A stretch of 64,000 bases of DNA from assembly GCA_947259295.1 (NCBI GenBank), contig CAMYMG010000028.1, positions 43,132 to 107,131 of the forward strand, given 5' to 3'. Below, in pieces: positions 50,520 through 58,931 of the stretch. Every line of letters begins with the position of its first letter. The first letter of the stretch is position 1. The notes below the pieces were generated by a model, which was not told the DNA's origin, did no database searches, and worked only from the letters and a program-made list of their open reading frames with translations. A program made the position numbers and the translations under genes. Source of the DNA: an uncultured Rhizobiaceae bacterium. Its GTDB lineage: Bacteria; Pseudomonadota; Alphaproteobacteria; Rhizobiales; Rhizobiaceae.

Positions 50520-51261
50520 CGTTGCGCAGCCGATCCTCGAGGTCAGCAAGCTCTCCAAGCATTTCGGTGCCGTCCAGGCGCTGAACGATTTCTCGATGGC
50601 GATCAGGCCGGGCGAGGTCGTGGCGCTCGCCGGCGACAATGGCGCCGGCAAGACGACGCTGATCAAGGCTATCTCCGGCGTCTATCCGCCGACCTCGGGC
50701 GAGATCCGTCTGAAGGGGGCGCCCGTCAGCTTTTCCACGCCGCAGGAGGCGCGCGACCAGGGCATCGAGACGATCTATCAGGATCTCGCGCTTGCCGATA
50801 ACCTGTCGATCGGCGCCAACATCTTCCTCGGCCGCGAGCCGATGACGCGCAAGTTCGGCTTCCTGCCTGTTCTCGACCGCAAGAAGATGGCCGATGCGGC
50901 GCGCGACACGATGGCGCTGCTCGACTTTCACGTCAGCCGCCTCGACGCGCCGGTGTCCAATTTCTCGGGCGGACAGCGCCAGGCCGTTGCCATCGGCCGC
51001 GCCGTCTACTGGGACGCGCAGATCCTGATCATGGACGAGCCGACGGCCGCACTCGGCGTGCCGGAGCAGCGCAAGGTCATCTCGCTGATCCACCAGCTGA
51101 AGGCACAGGGGCGCGGCGTCATCTTCATCTCCCACAATCTGCAGGACATTTTTGCCGTCTCGGACCGCATCATCGTGCTGCGCCGCGGTGTCACCGCCGG
51201 CGAGCGCAAGATTTCGGAAACGACGCATGACGAAGTCGTCAAGCTGATGGTGGGCGGCTGA
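50512..51261 (+). CDS. ABC importer, single-module ATPase (FrcA-like)
   Basis: A 249-residue ATPase with one ABC module: Walker A GDNGAGKTT, signature FSGGQRQAVAIGRA and Walker B ILIMDEPTAALG. Unlike RbsA it is not duplicated, the FrcA type. ATG 50512 lies 8 bp inside the permease gene. It completes a three-component importer. Confidence 0.92.
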   Translation: MNDVAQPILEVSKLSKHFGAVQALNDFSMAIRPGEVVALAGDNGAGKTTLIKAISGVYPPTSGEIRLKGAPVSFSTPQEARDQGIETIYQDLALADNLSIGANIFLGREPMTRKFGFLPVLDRKKMADAARDTMALLDFHVSRLDAPVSNFSGGQRQAVAIGRAVYWDAQILIMDEPTAALGVPEQRKVISLIHQLKAQGRGVIFISHNLQDIFAVSDRIIVLRRGVTAGERKISETTHDEVVKLMVGG

Positions 51262-51273
51262 AGCAGGCCGAGG

Positions 51274-52314
51274 TCAGGCGGAGGATCTGAGGACCAGGTC
51301 GCCATTGACCCTGATATGTTCACCGCGCGTCGATGGCTCGTCGAAATCACGCGACGTTTCGATGCGCGACAGAAGCAGATTGATCGCCAGCTTGCCCATC
51401 TCGGCCGTATTCTGCTGCACGGTGGTCAGGGGCGGCCAGATGTATTCCGACAAGGGCTGATTGTCGTGTCCCGCTACCCTGATCTCGCTCTCCGGCGTAA
51501 TGCCTACCTTCTTGCCCGCCTGGTTGAGCGCGGCGAGCACGCCGAACGCGATGCGGTCATTGGCGCAGAGCACGATGCTGGTCGGGAATCCGCCGCTGCC
51601 GAGGATACGTTGCGCTTCCTGGAAGGCATAGCTCTCGAATTCCCAGGTCATCGACGGTTCGAGGGGCACCAGGATCGGATCGAGGCCGCGCCGCTTCATC
51701 GTCGCCATATAGGCTTCGCGCCGTTCGCGGCCGTTGGACGTGACCGGGGGCATGTCGAAATAGCAGGGGCTGTCTCCGAAGCGGGTGAGATAGTCGGTAA
51801 TGAGCGCCATCGACTGCTCGTTGTTGGTGCCGACGAAGCATTCCTCGTCGTCGAAGGGGGCGTCGATGAAGACAACGGGCATGGTATGCGCCAAAGCCTT
51901 GATCTTGGCGCGGTGGGCGTCGTCGCCGCCGACCGGTGCCATGATGACGCCGGCAGCATTCAGCGAGGAGAGCGTCTCCAGCGCTTCGGCCTCAAGCTCG
52001 GTCTTGCCGTCCGACGAAAAGACGAACGGCAGGTAGCCGCTTTCGGTGGCCTGCGATTCGATGCGGCGGCGCAGTCCCATGTAGAAGGGATCGAGCGAGT
52101 TCGGGAATATCAGGCCGATGATCTTGGTGCGGCGGCGGTTCAGGTTGACCGCGAAAAGGTTGGGCCGAAAGCCGGTTTCCTGCAGCCCCTTCTCGATCTT
52201 CTCGCGCACCTTGAGGCGCACCGAACCGGCGTCCTGGAAGTATTTCGAGACGGTCGGCCGCGACAGGCCAACCGCAACGGCGAACTCTTCCATCGTCCGC
52301 ACGCGTTTGGTCAT
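51274..52314 (-). CDS. LacI-family transcriptional regulator
   Basis: A 346-residue LacI protein with helix-turn-helix MEEFAVAVGLSRPTVSKYF (about 8-26) and hinge NLFAVNLNRRRT, then a sugar-binding domain (about 60-335; GLIFPNSLDPFY, VVFIDAPFDDEE). It ends 12 bp from the convergent ABC ATPase gene and is divergent from the PfkB/KbaZ operon, its most likely target. Operator-like repeats lie just upstream at 52335-52392. Confidence 0.88.
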   Translation of the reverse strand: MTKRVRTMEEFAVAVGLSRPTVSKYFQDAGSVRLKVREKIEKGLQETGFRPNLFAVNLNRRRTKIIGLIFPNSLDPFYMGLRRRIESQATESGYLPFVFSSDGKTELEAEALETLSSLNAAGVIMAPVGGDDAHRAKIKALAHTMPVVFIDAPFDDEECFVGTNNEQSMALITDYLTRFGDSPCYFDMPPVTSNGRERREAYMATMKRRGLDPILVPLEPSMTWEFESYAFQEAQRILGSGGFPTSIVLCANDRIAFGVLAALNQAGKKVGITPESEIRVAGHDNQPLSEYIWPPLTTVQQNTAEMGKLAINLLLSRIETSRDFDEPSTRGEHIRVNGDLVLRSSA

Positions 52315-52334
52315 TGCCGTATCGCCTCGTTCCT

Positions 52335-52392
52335 GTGCCGCGTGGCACGCTTGTCAGATCTTTGGCACGCGACAACGAAAATTCTTACGTGC
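52335..52392. promoter_or_regulatory. Operator region between lacI-type gene and PfkB operon
   Basis: Contains GTGCC-GCGT-GGCAC (52335-52348), a direct repeat of TGGCACGC-like octamers (52343-52350 and 52363-52370) and CGACAACGAAA (52370-52380). The last 11-mer recurs exactly at 58086-58096 before the next operon, followed in both places by TTACG. Probable binding sites for the LacI-type protein. Confidence 0.55.
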
Positions 52393-52418
52393 AGCAACAT
52401 GAATGGAAAGAGTTTGGC

Positions 52419-53390
52419 ATGAGTGCAGTCTCGACCGCAAGATCGGGAGGCATCGGTTCCTTGGGAGAACTCCTCGTCGAGTTCGTCTGCACCGACAAGA
52501 ACACCGGCAATCTCCGTGCGGCTTCCTATGTCGGGCCGTTCGCGTCGGGGGCTCCCGGCATCTTCATCGACCAGGCGGCGCGGGTAGGCGCCCGCACGAT
52601 CTTCAGCGGCGCCGTCGGCGACGATGCGTTCGGCCGCGTGCTGTCTGAGCGTCTGCGCGGCGTCGGCGTTTCGGACACGCTTATCCGAACGGTGAAGGGA
52701 ATTCCGACCGGCTCGGCCTTCGTTGCCTACAACAGCGACGGCAGCCGCGAATTCGTCTTCAACATCGCGCACTCGGCCGCTTCCTCGTTTCCGGTCGCCG
52801 GCGAGGCGATCGATGCGCTCGCGGCCTTCGACCTTGCGGCCTTCCATATTTCCGGGTCGACGCTGGGGGATGCCAGGATGGCCGCCGCCGCGCTCGATAT
52901 CTGTCGCGCCCTGCACGGCCGCGGCGTCGGCATCTCCTTCGATCCCAATATCCGCAAGGAGCTGCTTGCCGACCCCGCCTATCTCGACACGGTGAAGGCT
53001 CTGCTTGCCATCTCGACCTTCGTGCTGCCGAGCGCGGAGGATGCCGCCGTGCTGTTTCCCGGCGAGAGCTTCGAGGATTTCAGCCAGCGCCTGCTCGCAC
53101 AAGGCGCGCGCTATGTCGTGCTCAAGCGCGGCGAAGAGGGCTGCATCGGCGCGGGGCAGGGCGGTGAAAGCGCTTGCTTTGCGGCCCATCCGGTCGAGGT
53201 GGTCGATCCGACCGGCGCCGGCGACTGCTTCTGCGCAACCTTCGTGGCTCGGATCGTATCAGGCGCTTCCTTCAGCGACGCGCTACGCTACGCCAATGCC
53301 GCCGGCGCGCTCGCGGTGGGCAAGCTCGGGCCCATGGAAGGCAACAGCAGCCTCGCCGAAATCGAAGCCTTTCTGGCGGGGCGCCCATGA
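52419..53390 (+). CDS. PfkB-family sugar kinase, candidate tagatose kinase
   Basis: A 323-residue ribokinase-fold kinase with the N-terminal GELLVEF and GAVGDDAFGRVL regions and the catalytic signature DPTGAGDCF containing base D269. Its stop overlaps the start of a KbaZ/GatZ-type gene. In Agrobacterium, ketohexose kinase plus a KbaZ-like 4-epimerase convert D-tagatose to fructose-6-phosphate, so tagatose or a similar ketohexose is a reasonable substrate here. The specificity is inferred from the neighbour. ATG 52419 follows GGAAAGAG. Confidence 0.83.
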   Translation: MSAVSTARSGGIGSLGELLVEFVCTDKNTGNLRAASYVGPFASGAPGIFIDQAARVGARTIFSGAVGDDAFGRVLSERLRGVGVSDTLIRTVKGIPTGSAFVAYNSDGSREFVFNIAHSAASSFPVAGEAIDALAAFDLAAFHISGSTLGDARMAAAALDICRALHGRGVGISFDPNIRKELLADPAYLDTVKALLAISTFVLPSAEDAAVLFPGESFEDFSQRLLAQGARYVVLKRGEEGCIGAGQGGESACFAAHPVEVVDPTGAGDCFCATFVARIVSGASFSDALRYANAAGALAVGKLGPMEGNSSLAEIEAFLAGRP

Positions 53391-54634
53391 GCGTACTCGC
53401 AAACATCGTAGCCGCAAACCGTGCCGGCGCCAGGCGTGGCATTCCCTCCTACTGCACGGCGCATCCCGAGACGTTGCGGGCGATCTTTGCCGCCTACCGC
53501 AATGACGATGCGCCGATCCTGATCGAGGCGACCTGCAACCAGGTCAACCAGTTCGGCGGCTACACCGGCATGAACCCCGCCCGTTTCCGTACATTCGTCG
53601 AAGATCTGGCGAGAGGCGAAGGGGTCGATCCGGCGCGCATCATCCTTGGCGGCGACCATCTCGGCCCTAACCCGTGGAAGAACGAGCCCGCGGCCAGCGC
53701 CATGCAGAAGGCACGCGACATGGTGGCCGCCTATGTCGAGGCCGGCTTCACCAAGATCCATCTCGATGCGTCGATGGCCTGCGCCGACGACGGCATTCTG
53801 CCTGAACATGCTATGACGGAGCGTGCCGCGGAACTTTGCGCATTCGCCGAGGCAGCGTCGAAGAGTGCGCTGTCCTATGTCATCGGTACCGAAGTGCCGA
53901 TCCCGGGCGGAGAGACCGAAGTGCTGGACGCACTGGCGGTCACGGCGCCTGCTTCGGTCGAGCACACCTGGGCGCTCCACCACGCGGCATTTCACGCGCG
54001 TGGCCTGGGCGCGGCGATCGACCGGGTGGTCGGCGTCGTGGTGCAGCCCGGCGTCGATTTCGGCAACGACCAGGTTTTCGGCTTCGCGCCGGAAGCGGCA
54101 GTTGAATTGTCGGCCGCCGTCACGCGGCTGCCGGGCGCTATCTTCGAGGCCCACTCGACCGATTACCAGACGCGCGCCGCGCTCGCCGCGCTGGTCGAGA
54201 ACCATTTTGCCATCCTCAAGGTCGGCCCCGAGCTCACCTTCGCATTCCGCCAGGCGGTGATGGCGCTGGCAGGCATCGAGGCTGCCATGGACGTTTCCGC
54301 GCCGAGCCGCATCGTCGAGGTCATGCGCGCCGAGATGGAAGGCGACCCAGCGCATTGGCGCGCCTACGTGGCGCCTGGGTCCCGCGAAGCCGCGATGATG
54401 CTCTACGGCCTTTCCGACCGCGTCCGCTACTACTGGCCGAGGCCGGCGATCCAAGCGGCGCTGGCACGGCTCTACGCCAACATCGCCGCATCGAGCCCCG
54501 AGCCGGGCATTGTCGCGCAGTTTACCGGCGGCCTGGTCGAGGATGCCGGCGAGCCGGCCACGCTGGCGCGCCGCGTGATCGACCGGATGGTCGGCGATGT
54601 CGTCGGGAAATACCGCGGCGCGGCCGCAAGCTGA
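53387..54634 (+). CDS. KbaZ/GatZ-family protein, likely tagatose-6-phosphate 4-epimerase
   Basis: A 415-residue protein of the GatZ/KbaZ family: GIPSYCTAHPETLRAIF near the N-terminus, LIEATCNQVNQFGGYTGM (about 46-63), GGDHLGPNPWKN and HLDASMACADD. Once viewed as a non-catalytic aldolase subunit, members in Agrobacterium act as D-tagatose-6-phosphate 4-epimerases. No class II aldolase (GatY/KbaY) is encoded here and a kinase gene overlaps its start, which favours the epimerase role. Confidence 0.85.
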   Translation: MSVLANIVAANRAGARRGIPSYCTAHPETLRAIFAAYRNDDAPILIEATCNQVNQFGGYTGMNPARFRTFVEDLARGEGVDPARIILGGDHLGPNPWKNEPAASAMQKARDMVAAYVEAGFTKIHLDASMACADDGILPEHAMTERAAELCAFAEAASKSALSYVIGTEVPIPGGETEVLDALAVTAPASVEHTWALHHAAFHARGLGAAIDRVVGVVVQPGVDFGNDQVFGFAPEAAVELSAAVTRLPGAIFEAHSTDYQTRAALAALVENHFAILKVGPELTFAFRQAVMALAGIEAAMDVSAPSRIVEVMRAEMEGDPAHWRAYVAPGSREAAMMLYGLSDRVRYYWPRPAIQAALARLYANIAASSPEPGIVAQFTGGLVEDAGEPATLARRVIDRMVGDVVGKYRGAAAS

Positions 54635-54648
54635 GATGGAGTAGCCAG

Positions 54649-55725
54649 GTGCCCAAGAAACTGGACAGGCGTTTGCGGGTCGGCGTGCTCGGCTGCGGGC
54701 CGATCGCCCAGGCGGCGCATTTCGAGAGCTGCACCAAGGCCGCCAATGCCGACCTCTATGCGATCTGCGACGTGGCCGACGACCTGCGCCAGCGCATGGC
54801 CGCCACCCATGCGCCGGAGAAAAGCTTCGCCGACTATGACGCGATGCTCGCCGATCCCGACCTCGAGGCGGTGATCATCGCCACCTCCGACAGCTTCCAT
54901 GTGCCGGCCGCCATCCGCACGCTCGGGGCAGGCAAGCATGTGCTCTGCGAAAAGCCCGTAGCGACGAGCGTCGAAGCGGTCGAGGAGTTGCGTCAGGCTG
55001 TCATGGCAAGCGGCAAGGTGCTGCAGGTCGGTCACATGAAGCGCTTCGACCCCGGGCTCGAGGCGGCCGCCGATTTCATCCGCGACGGCATGGGCGAGAT
55101 GGTGGCGTTGAAGGCCTGGTACTGCGATTCCACCCATCGCTATCCGATGACGGATGCGGTGCAGCCGCTGATGGTGTCGAGCGCCAACGCGCGAAAGCCG
55201 GCCGGCAACCCCAAGGCCGATCTCGACCGCTATTACATGCTGGCCCACGGCAGCCATCTGGTCGACACAGCGCGCTTCTTCGGGGGCGAGATCGTCGCGG
55301 TGGATGCCCGCCAGAGCCAGCGCGGCGGCATGCGCTGCTGGTTCGTCGATGTCGAATTCGCCAATGGCGTGCTCGGCCACCTCGATCTGACGGTTGCGGT
55401 GCGCATGGACTGGCACGAGGGCTTCCAGATCTACGGCGAGAACGGCTCGGTGATCGGCAAGACCTTCAACCCCTGGTATTTCAAATCGAGCGAGGTCGAC
55501 ATTTTCCACGAGACCGAGGGCGCTTCGCGCCGCGTGCTTGGCGCCGACGGCCACTTCTACCGCCGCCAGCTGGAAGGCTTCGCCGATGTCATCCTCAACG
55601 GTGCGCCGATGAAAGGTGCCGACATCGACGACGGCGTCGCCTCGGTCCGCGCCATGGTCGCCATCGCGCAGTCGGTGCGCGACGGCAGGCCGGTGCGCCT
55701 CGACCAGGTGTCGGGAGAGGTCTGA
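54649..55725 (+). CDS. Gfo/Idh/MocA-family oxidoreductase
   Basis: A 358-residue protein with an N-terminal Rossmann fold (VGVLGCGPIAQAAH, about 10-23), the family EKP motif (LCEKPVATS) and a C-terminal beta-sheet substrate domain with LAHGSHLVDTARFFGG. These enzymes oxidise or epimerise cyclic sugars and inositols with NAD(P). GTG 54649 has GGAG 8 nt upstream. It is the third gene of the operon, and its end overlaps the next start by 1 bp. Confidence 0.87.
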   Translation: MPKKLDRRLRVGVLGCGPIAQAAHFESCTKAANADLYAICDVADDLRQRMAATHAPEKSFADYDAMLADPDLEAVIIATSDSFHVPAAIRTLGAGKHVLCEKPVATSVEAVEELRQAVMASGKVLQVGHMKRFDPGLEAAADFIRDGMGEMVALKAWYCDSTHRYPMTDAVQPLMVSSANARKPAGNPKADLDRYYMLAHGSHLVDTARFFGGEIVAVDARQSQRGGMRCWFVDVEFANGVLGHLDLTVAVRMDWHEGFQIYGENGSVIGKTFNPWYFKSSEVDIFHETEGASRRVLGADGHFYRRQLEGFADVILNGAPMKGADIDDGVASVRAMVAIAQSVRDGRPVRLDQVSGEV

Positions 55726-56546
55726 TGCGGCTCGGCATCTTCGCCAAGACGTTTCCCGGCACAGGCCCTTCCGCGGTTCTTGCCGCGGCAAAGGCTGCCG
55801 GCTTCGACGCGGCGCAATACAACATGGCCTGCTCAGGCCTGCCTCCGATGCCTGACGCGATCCCCCATGACGCCCTTGCCGCGATTTCGCGCGCCTCGGA
55901 GAACGAGGGCATCCCGATCTGCGCCGTGTCGGGCACCTACAACATGGCGCACCCCGATTCTGCGGTGCGTGCCGAGGGCCTTCGCAGGCTGGAAGTGATC
56001 GCGGGCGCTTGCCGCGCAATGGGCACGCGGCTGATCACCCTGTGCACGGGCACACGCGATCCGGACGACCAGTGGCGCCACCACCCGGATAATGCGAGCG
56101 CCGACGCCTGGCGCGACATGCGTGCGGAGATGGAAAAGGCGGTGGCGATCGCCGAGCGTTTCGACCTCAGGCTCGGCATCGAGCCGGAACTGGCGAACAT
56201 CGTCGACAGCGCCGCGAAGGCGCGGCGGCTGATCGACGAAATGGCAAGCCCGGCCCTGGCCATTGTGCTCGATCCGGCCAACCTCTTCGAACGCGAGGAC
56301 CTTGCCGGCCAGCGCCGCATCGTCGCGGATGCGATCGCGCTACTCGCCGACCGCATCGCCATGGGACATGCCAAGGACCGCGACGCTGACGGTGCCTTTG
56401 TCGCCGCCGGAAAGGGCGTGCTCGACTACCCCCATTACCTGCGCTGCCTGCGCGATGCCGGTTTCGATGGTGATCTTGTCACGCACGGCCTTTCCGCCGA
56501 GGAGGCGCCCGGCGTCTCCGCCTTTCTGCGCAGCCTGCTTGCATGA
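55725..56546 (+). CDS. Sugar phosphate isomerase/epimerase (xylose isomerase-like TIM barrel)
   Basis: A 273-residue protein of the AP endonuclease 2/xylose-isomerase-like fold. Metal-ligand stretches are LGIEPELANIVDS (Glu), LDPANLF (Asp), MGHAKDRDADG (His) and a final Glu region. Family members interconvert ketoses or act on inosose. ATG 55725 shares one base with the preceding stop; the next gene overlaps it by 4 bp, so expression is tightly coupled. Confidence 0.82.
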   Translation: MRLGIFAKTFPGTGPSAVLAAAKAAGFDAAQYNMACSGLPPMPDAIPHDALAAISRASENEGIPICAVSGTYNMAHPDSAVRAEGLRRLEVIAGACRAMGTRLITLCTGTRDPDDQWRHHPDNASADAWRDMRAEMEKAVAIAERFDLRLGIEPELANIVDSAAKARRLIDEMASPALAIVLDPANLFEREDLAGQRRIVADAIALLADRIAMGHAKDRDADGAFVAAGKGVLDYPHYLRCLRDAGFDGDLVTHGLSAEEAPGVSAFLRSLLA

Positions 56547-57358
56547 TCGGCGAACGGCTCAGCCGCGGTTCCCTTGTCCGTGACGGGCTGAGGCTTGCCG
56601 TGTACGATTCCGGCGGCGACGGCCTGCCGGTCGTGTTCCAGCATGGGCTCTGCGGCGATGTAGGCCAGACCGCCGAGGCCTTCCCTGACGATCCCCGCTT
56701 TCGCATGATCACACTCGAATGCCGCGGACATGGCACTTCGCAGGCTGGGCCGGAATTTTCCATCTCCACCTTCGCCGACGATCTCGCGGCCCTGATCGAT
56801 CACCTCGATCTTGCGCCGGTCGTTCTCGGCGGCATCTCGATGGGCGCGGCCATCGCGTCGCGGCTGGCGGTCAGCCGGCCCGAACTGGTGCGCGGGCTTG
56901 TTCTGGCGCGCCCCGCCTGGATATGTGATGCAGCGCCGGACAACATGGCGCCCAACGCCGAAGTGGGACGGCTTCTGACGACGCATTCCGCCGACCGGGC
57001 ACGCGCCATGTTTGTCGCCGGGCCAACCCATGCACGGCTGGCAGCGGAAGCGCCGGACAATCTTAAATCGCTGATGGGCTTCTTCGACAGAGGACCGCAG
57101 GCGGCCACCGCCGCGCTGCTGTCGGCGATCTCCGCCGACGGGCCCGGCATTTCGGAGGAAGAACTGCGGCTCCTGGCCATGCCGACGCTCGTCCTGGCCA
57201 CGGCCCGGGATCTCGTTCATCCGCTGGCGCACGCCGAGCGCCTTGCGAGCCTCATTCCCAATGCGGGTATTACCGAGATCACGCCGAAGGGAGTCGACAA
57301 ACCGGCCTACATCGCCGAATTCCATGCCGCGCTGAGCGGCTTCCTCAAGGACCTCTGA
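56543..57358 (+). CDS. Alpha/beta-fold hydrolase
   Basis: A 271-residue hydrolase of the enol-lactonase/haloperoxidase-like group: oxyanion loop VFQHGLCGDVGQ, nucleophile elbow GGISMGAAI, an Asp in TARDLVHPLAHAE and a C-terminal His candidate position that reads VDKPAYIAEFHAAL rather than the usual GH-x-P. A sugar lactone is a plausible substrate, given the oxidoreductase genes around it, but that is a guess. Confidence 0.78.
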   Translation: MIGERLSRGSLVRDGLRLAVYDSGGDGLPVVFQHGLCGDVGQTAEAFPDDPRFRMITLECRGHGTSQAGPEFSISTFADDLAALIDHLDLAPVVLGGISMGAAIASRLAVSRPELVRGLVLARPAWICDAAPDNMAPNAEVGRLLTTHSADRARAMFVAGPTHARLAAEAPDNLKSLMGFFDRGPQAATAALLSAISADGPGISEEELRLLAMPTLVLATARDLVHPLAHAERLASLIPNAGITEITPKGVDKPAYIAEFHAALSGFLKDL

Positions 57359-57359
57359 C

Positions 57360-58055
57360 ATGCCGAAAGCCTCTTGGCTCGCCGACCTTCCGACCGACCG
57401 CCTGATCGCGGAATATTCCATGTGGTCGGCCGACCTCATCCGCATGGCCGACGATTTGAAGCGGATCGAGGCGCATGCCGACATCCTGCATATCGACGTT
57501 GCGGACGGGCATTTTGCGCCGGCGCTGCTGTTCTTCCCCGACATGGTGGCGCGGATGCGGGCCGAGACCGCCCTGCCGATCCACGTGCACCTTATGGTCG
57601 CAGACGCTGTCCTGCTCGAACAGATCGCGCAGTTCGCCGATGCCGCCGCTGACCTCATCTCGATCCATGTCGAAAACGCCGCTGTCGCAGACGAGGCACT
57701 GGACCTCGTCGCGGCGCGGGGAATTGCCTCCGGCGTGGTGCTGCGTGTCGAAACGCCGGTCGAACGGGCAGGTGCCTATCTCGATCGCGTCTCGTTCCTG
57801 ACGCTGCTTGGAACTGCGATCGGGGTGAAAGGGCAGGGCCTCGACCCGACCGCGACCGATCGGCTGCAGCAAGCCGAAAAGCTGATCGCCGCGTCCGGCC
57901 GGCGCATCGTGCTCGCCGCCGATGGCGGCATCCGCGAACACACGGTGCCGCTGCTGCGCAGAGCGGGGGCCGAAACCGTCGTCATGGGATCGCTCGCTTT
58001 CGGTGCCGAAGACCTTGCCCAGCGCATGCGCTGGCTGCACGGGCTTGGCAGGTGA
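57360..58055 (+). CDS. Ribulose-phosphate/allulose-6-phosphate 3-epimerase-like
   Basis: A 231-residue TIM barrel of the RPE family with LHIDVADGHFAPALLF (metal-binding His and Asp), PIHVHLMV and VLAADGGIREHTV, which carry the expected active-site residues. Placement with a ketohexose kinase suggests a D-allulose-6-phosphate epimerase (AlsE-like) rather than housekeeping Rpe, feeding fructose-6-phosphate. It starts 1 bp after the hydrolase stop and ends the operon. Confidence 0.8.
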   Translation: MPKASWLADLPTDRLIAEYSMWSADLIRMADDLKRIEAHADILHIDVADGHFAPALLFFPDMVARMRAETALPIHVHLMVADAVLLEQIAQFADAAADLISIHVENAAVADEALDLVAARGIASGVVLRVETPVERAGAYLDRVSFLTLLGTAIGVKGQGLDPTATDRLQQAEKLIAASGRRIVLAADGGIREHTVPLLRRAGAETVVMGSLAFGAEDLAQRMRWLHGLGR

Positions 58056-58085
58056 TCACAGGCAACTCCGCGCTCGCCGAGCATT

Positions 58086-58151
58086 CGACAACGAAAGAAA
58101 TTTACGCGGGTAAACAATAATATTGACGAGCAGAAGAGTTGTTCCTAGGCT
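58086..58151 (+). promoter_or_regulatory. Promoter and operator of the SDR-GMC-UxuA-AGE operon
   Basis: CGACAACGAAA (58086-58096) repeats the element at 52370. It is followed by TTTAC-GCGG-GTAAA (58101-58114), a LacI-type inverted repeat, then TTGACG (58123-58128) and TAGGCT (58146-58151), 17 bp apart, as a possible promoter. Confidence 0.55.
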
Positions 58152-58199
58152 CGTCGTCGTGGTGAGATACGCCAGTGCATCTCAGGGAGGAGAAGCTTC

Positions 58200-58928
58200 G
58201 TGCGACAGGATTTGACAGGCAAGGTGGCCCTGGTCACCGGGGGCAGCTCGGGTATCGGCAGGGCCATGGCAAGGGCGGTGGCGGCCGAAGGAATGCGCGT
58301 TGCGCTTGTCGGCCGCTCCGCTGAACGGCTGAACGCGGTAGCGAAGGAGATTGGCGATGACGCTTTGGCGCTTCCCGCAGATCTGACGAAGCCCGCCGAA
58401 CTCGATGGCGTCGTAGCCAAGGCCATGTCGCATTTCGGCGCGATCGACGTACTGCTCCCCAACGCCGGCCTCTACATTCCGGGCGATGTCGCCGAGGGCG
58501 ACCCGAACGCCTGGGACGAACTCATCGCCATCAATGTCAGCAGCGTCTTCCGGCTGGTCCGCGCCGTGTTGCCGGGCATGATCGAGCGCAGGCAGGGGCA
58601 TATCGTCGTGACATCGTCGGTGTCAGGCCATCAGGCGATCCAGTGGGAGCCGATCTACTCGGCTTCCAAACACGCCATCCAGTCCTTCGTCCACGGACTG
58701 CGCCGCCAGGTTGCCGGAAACAATATCCGCGTCGGCGCCGTTTCGCCGGGCGTCGTGCTCAACGAATTGTGGGGCTATACGGACGCGGCAAGCATCGCCG
58801 AGAAGGTCGAGGCCCGCGAAGGCCTGCAGTCCGAGGACGTGGCCGAGGCTGTCGTTTTCATGCTGACGCGCCCAGCCAATGTCACCATCCGAGACCTCGT
58901 GATCCTGCCGCAAAACCAGGACATCTGA
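58200..58928 (+). CDS. Short-chain dehydrogenase/reductase
   Basis: A 242-residue classical SDR with cofactor motif TGGSSGIG (about 14-21), NAG in LLPNAGLY, catalytic Ser in VTSSVSGHQ and YSASK (Tyr and Lys). GTG 58200 is preceded by GGGAGGAG. It is the first gene of a five-gene unit. Likely an NAD(P)-dependent sugar or polyol dehydrogenase; the substrate is not evident. Confidence 0.88.
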   Translation: MRQDLTGKVALVTGGSSGIGRAMARAVAAEGMRVALVGRSAERLNAVAKEIGDDALALPADLTKPAELDGVVAKAMSHFGAIDVLLPNAGLYIPGDVAEGDPNAWDELIAINVSSVFRLVRAVLPGMIERRQGHIVVTSSVSGHQAIQWEPIYSASKHAIQSFVHGLRRQVAGNNIRVGAVSPGVVLNELWGYTDAASIAEKVEAREGLQSEDVAEAVVFMLTRPANVTIRDLVILPQNQDI

Positions 58929-58931
58929 CGC

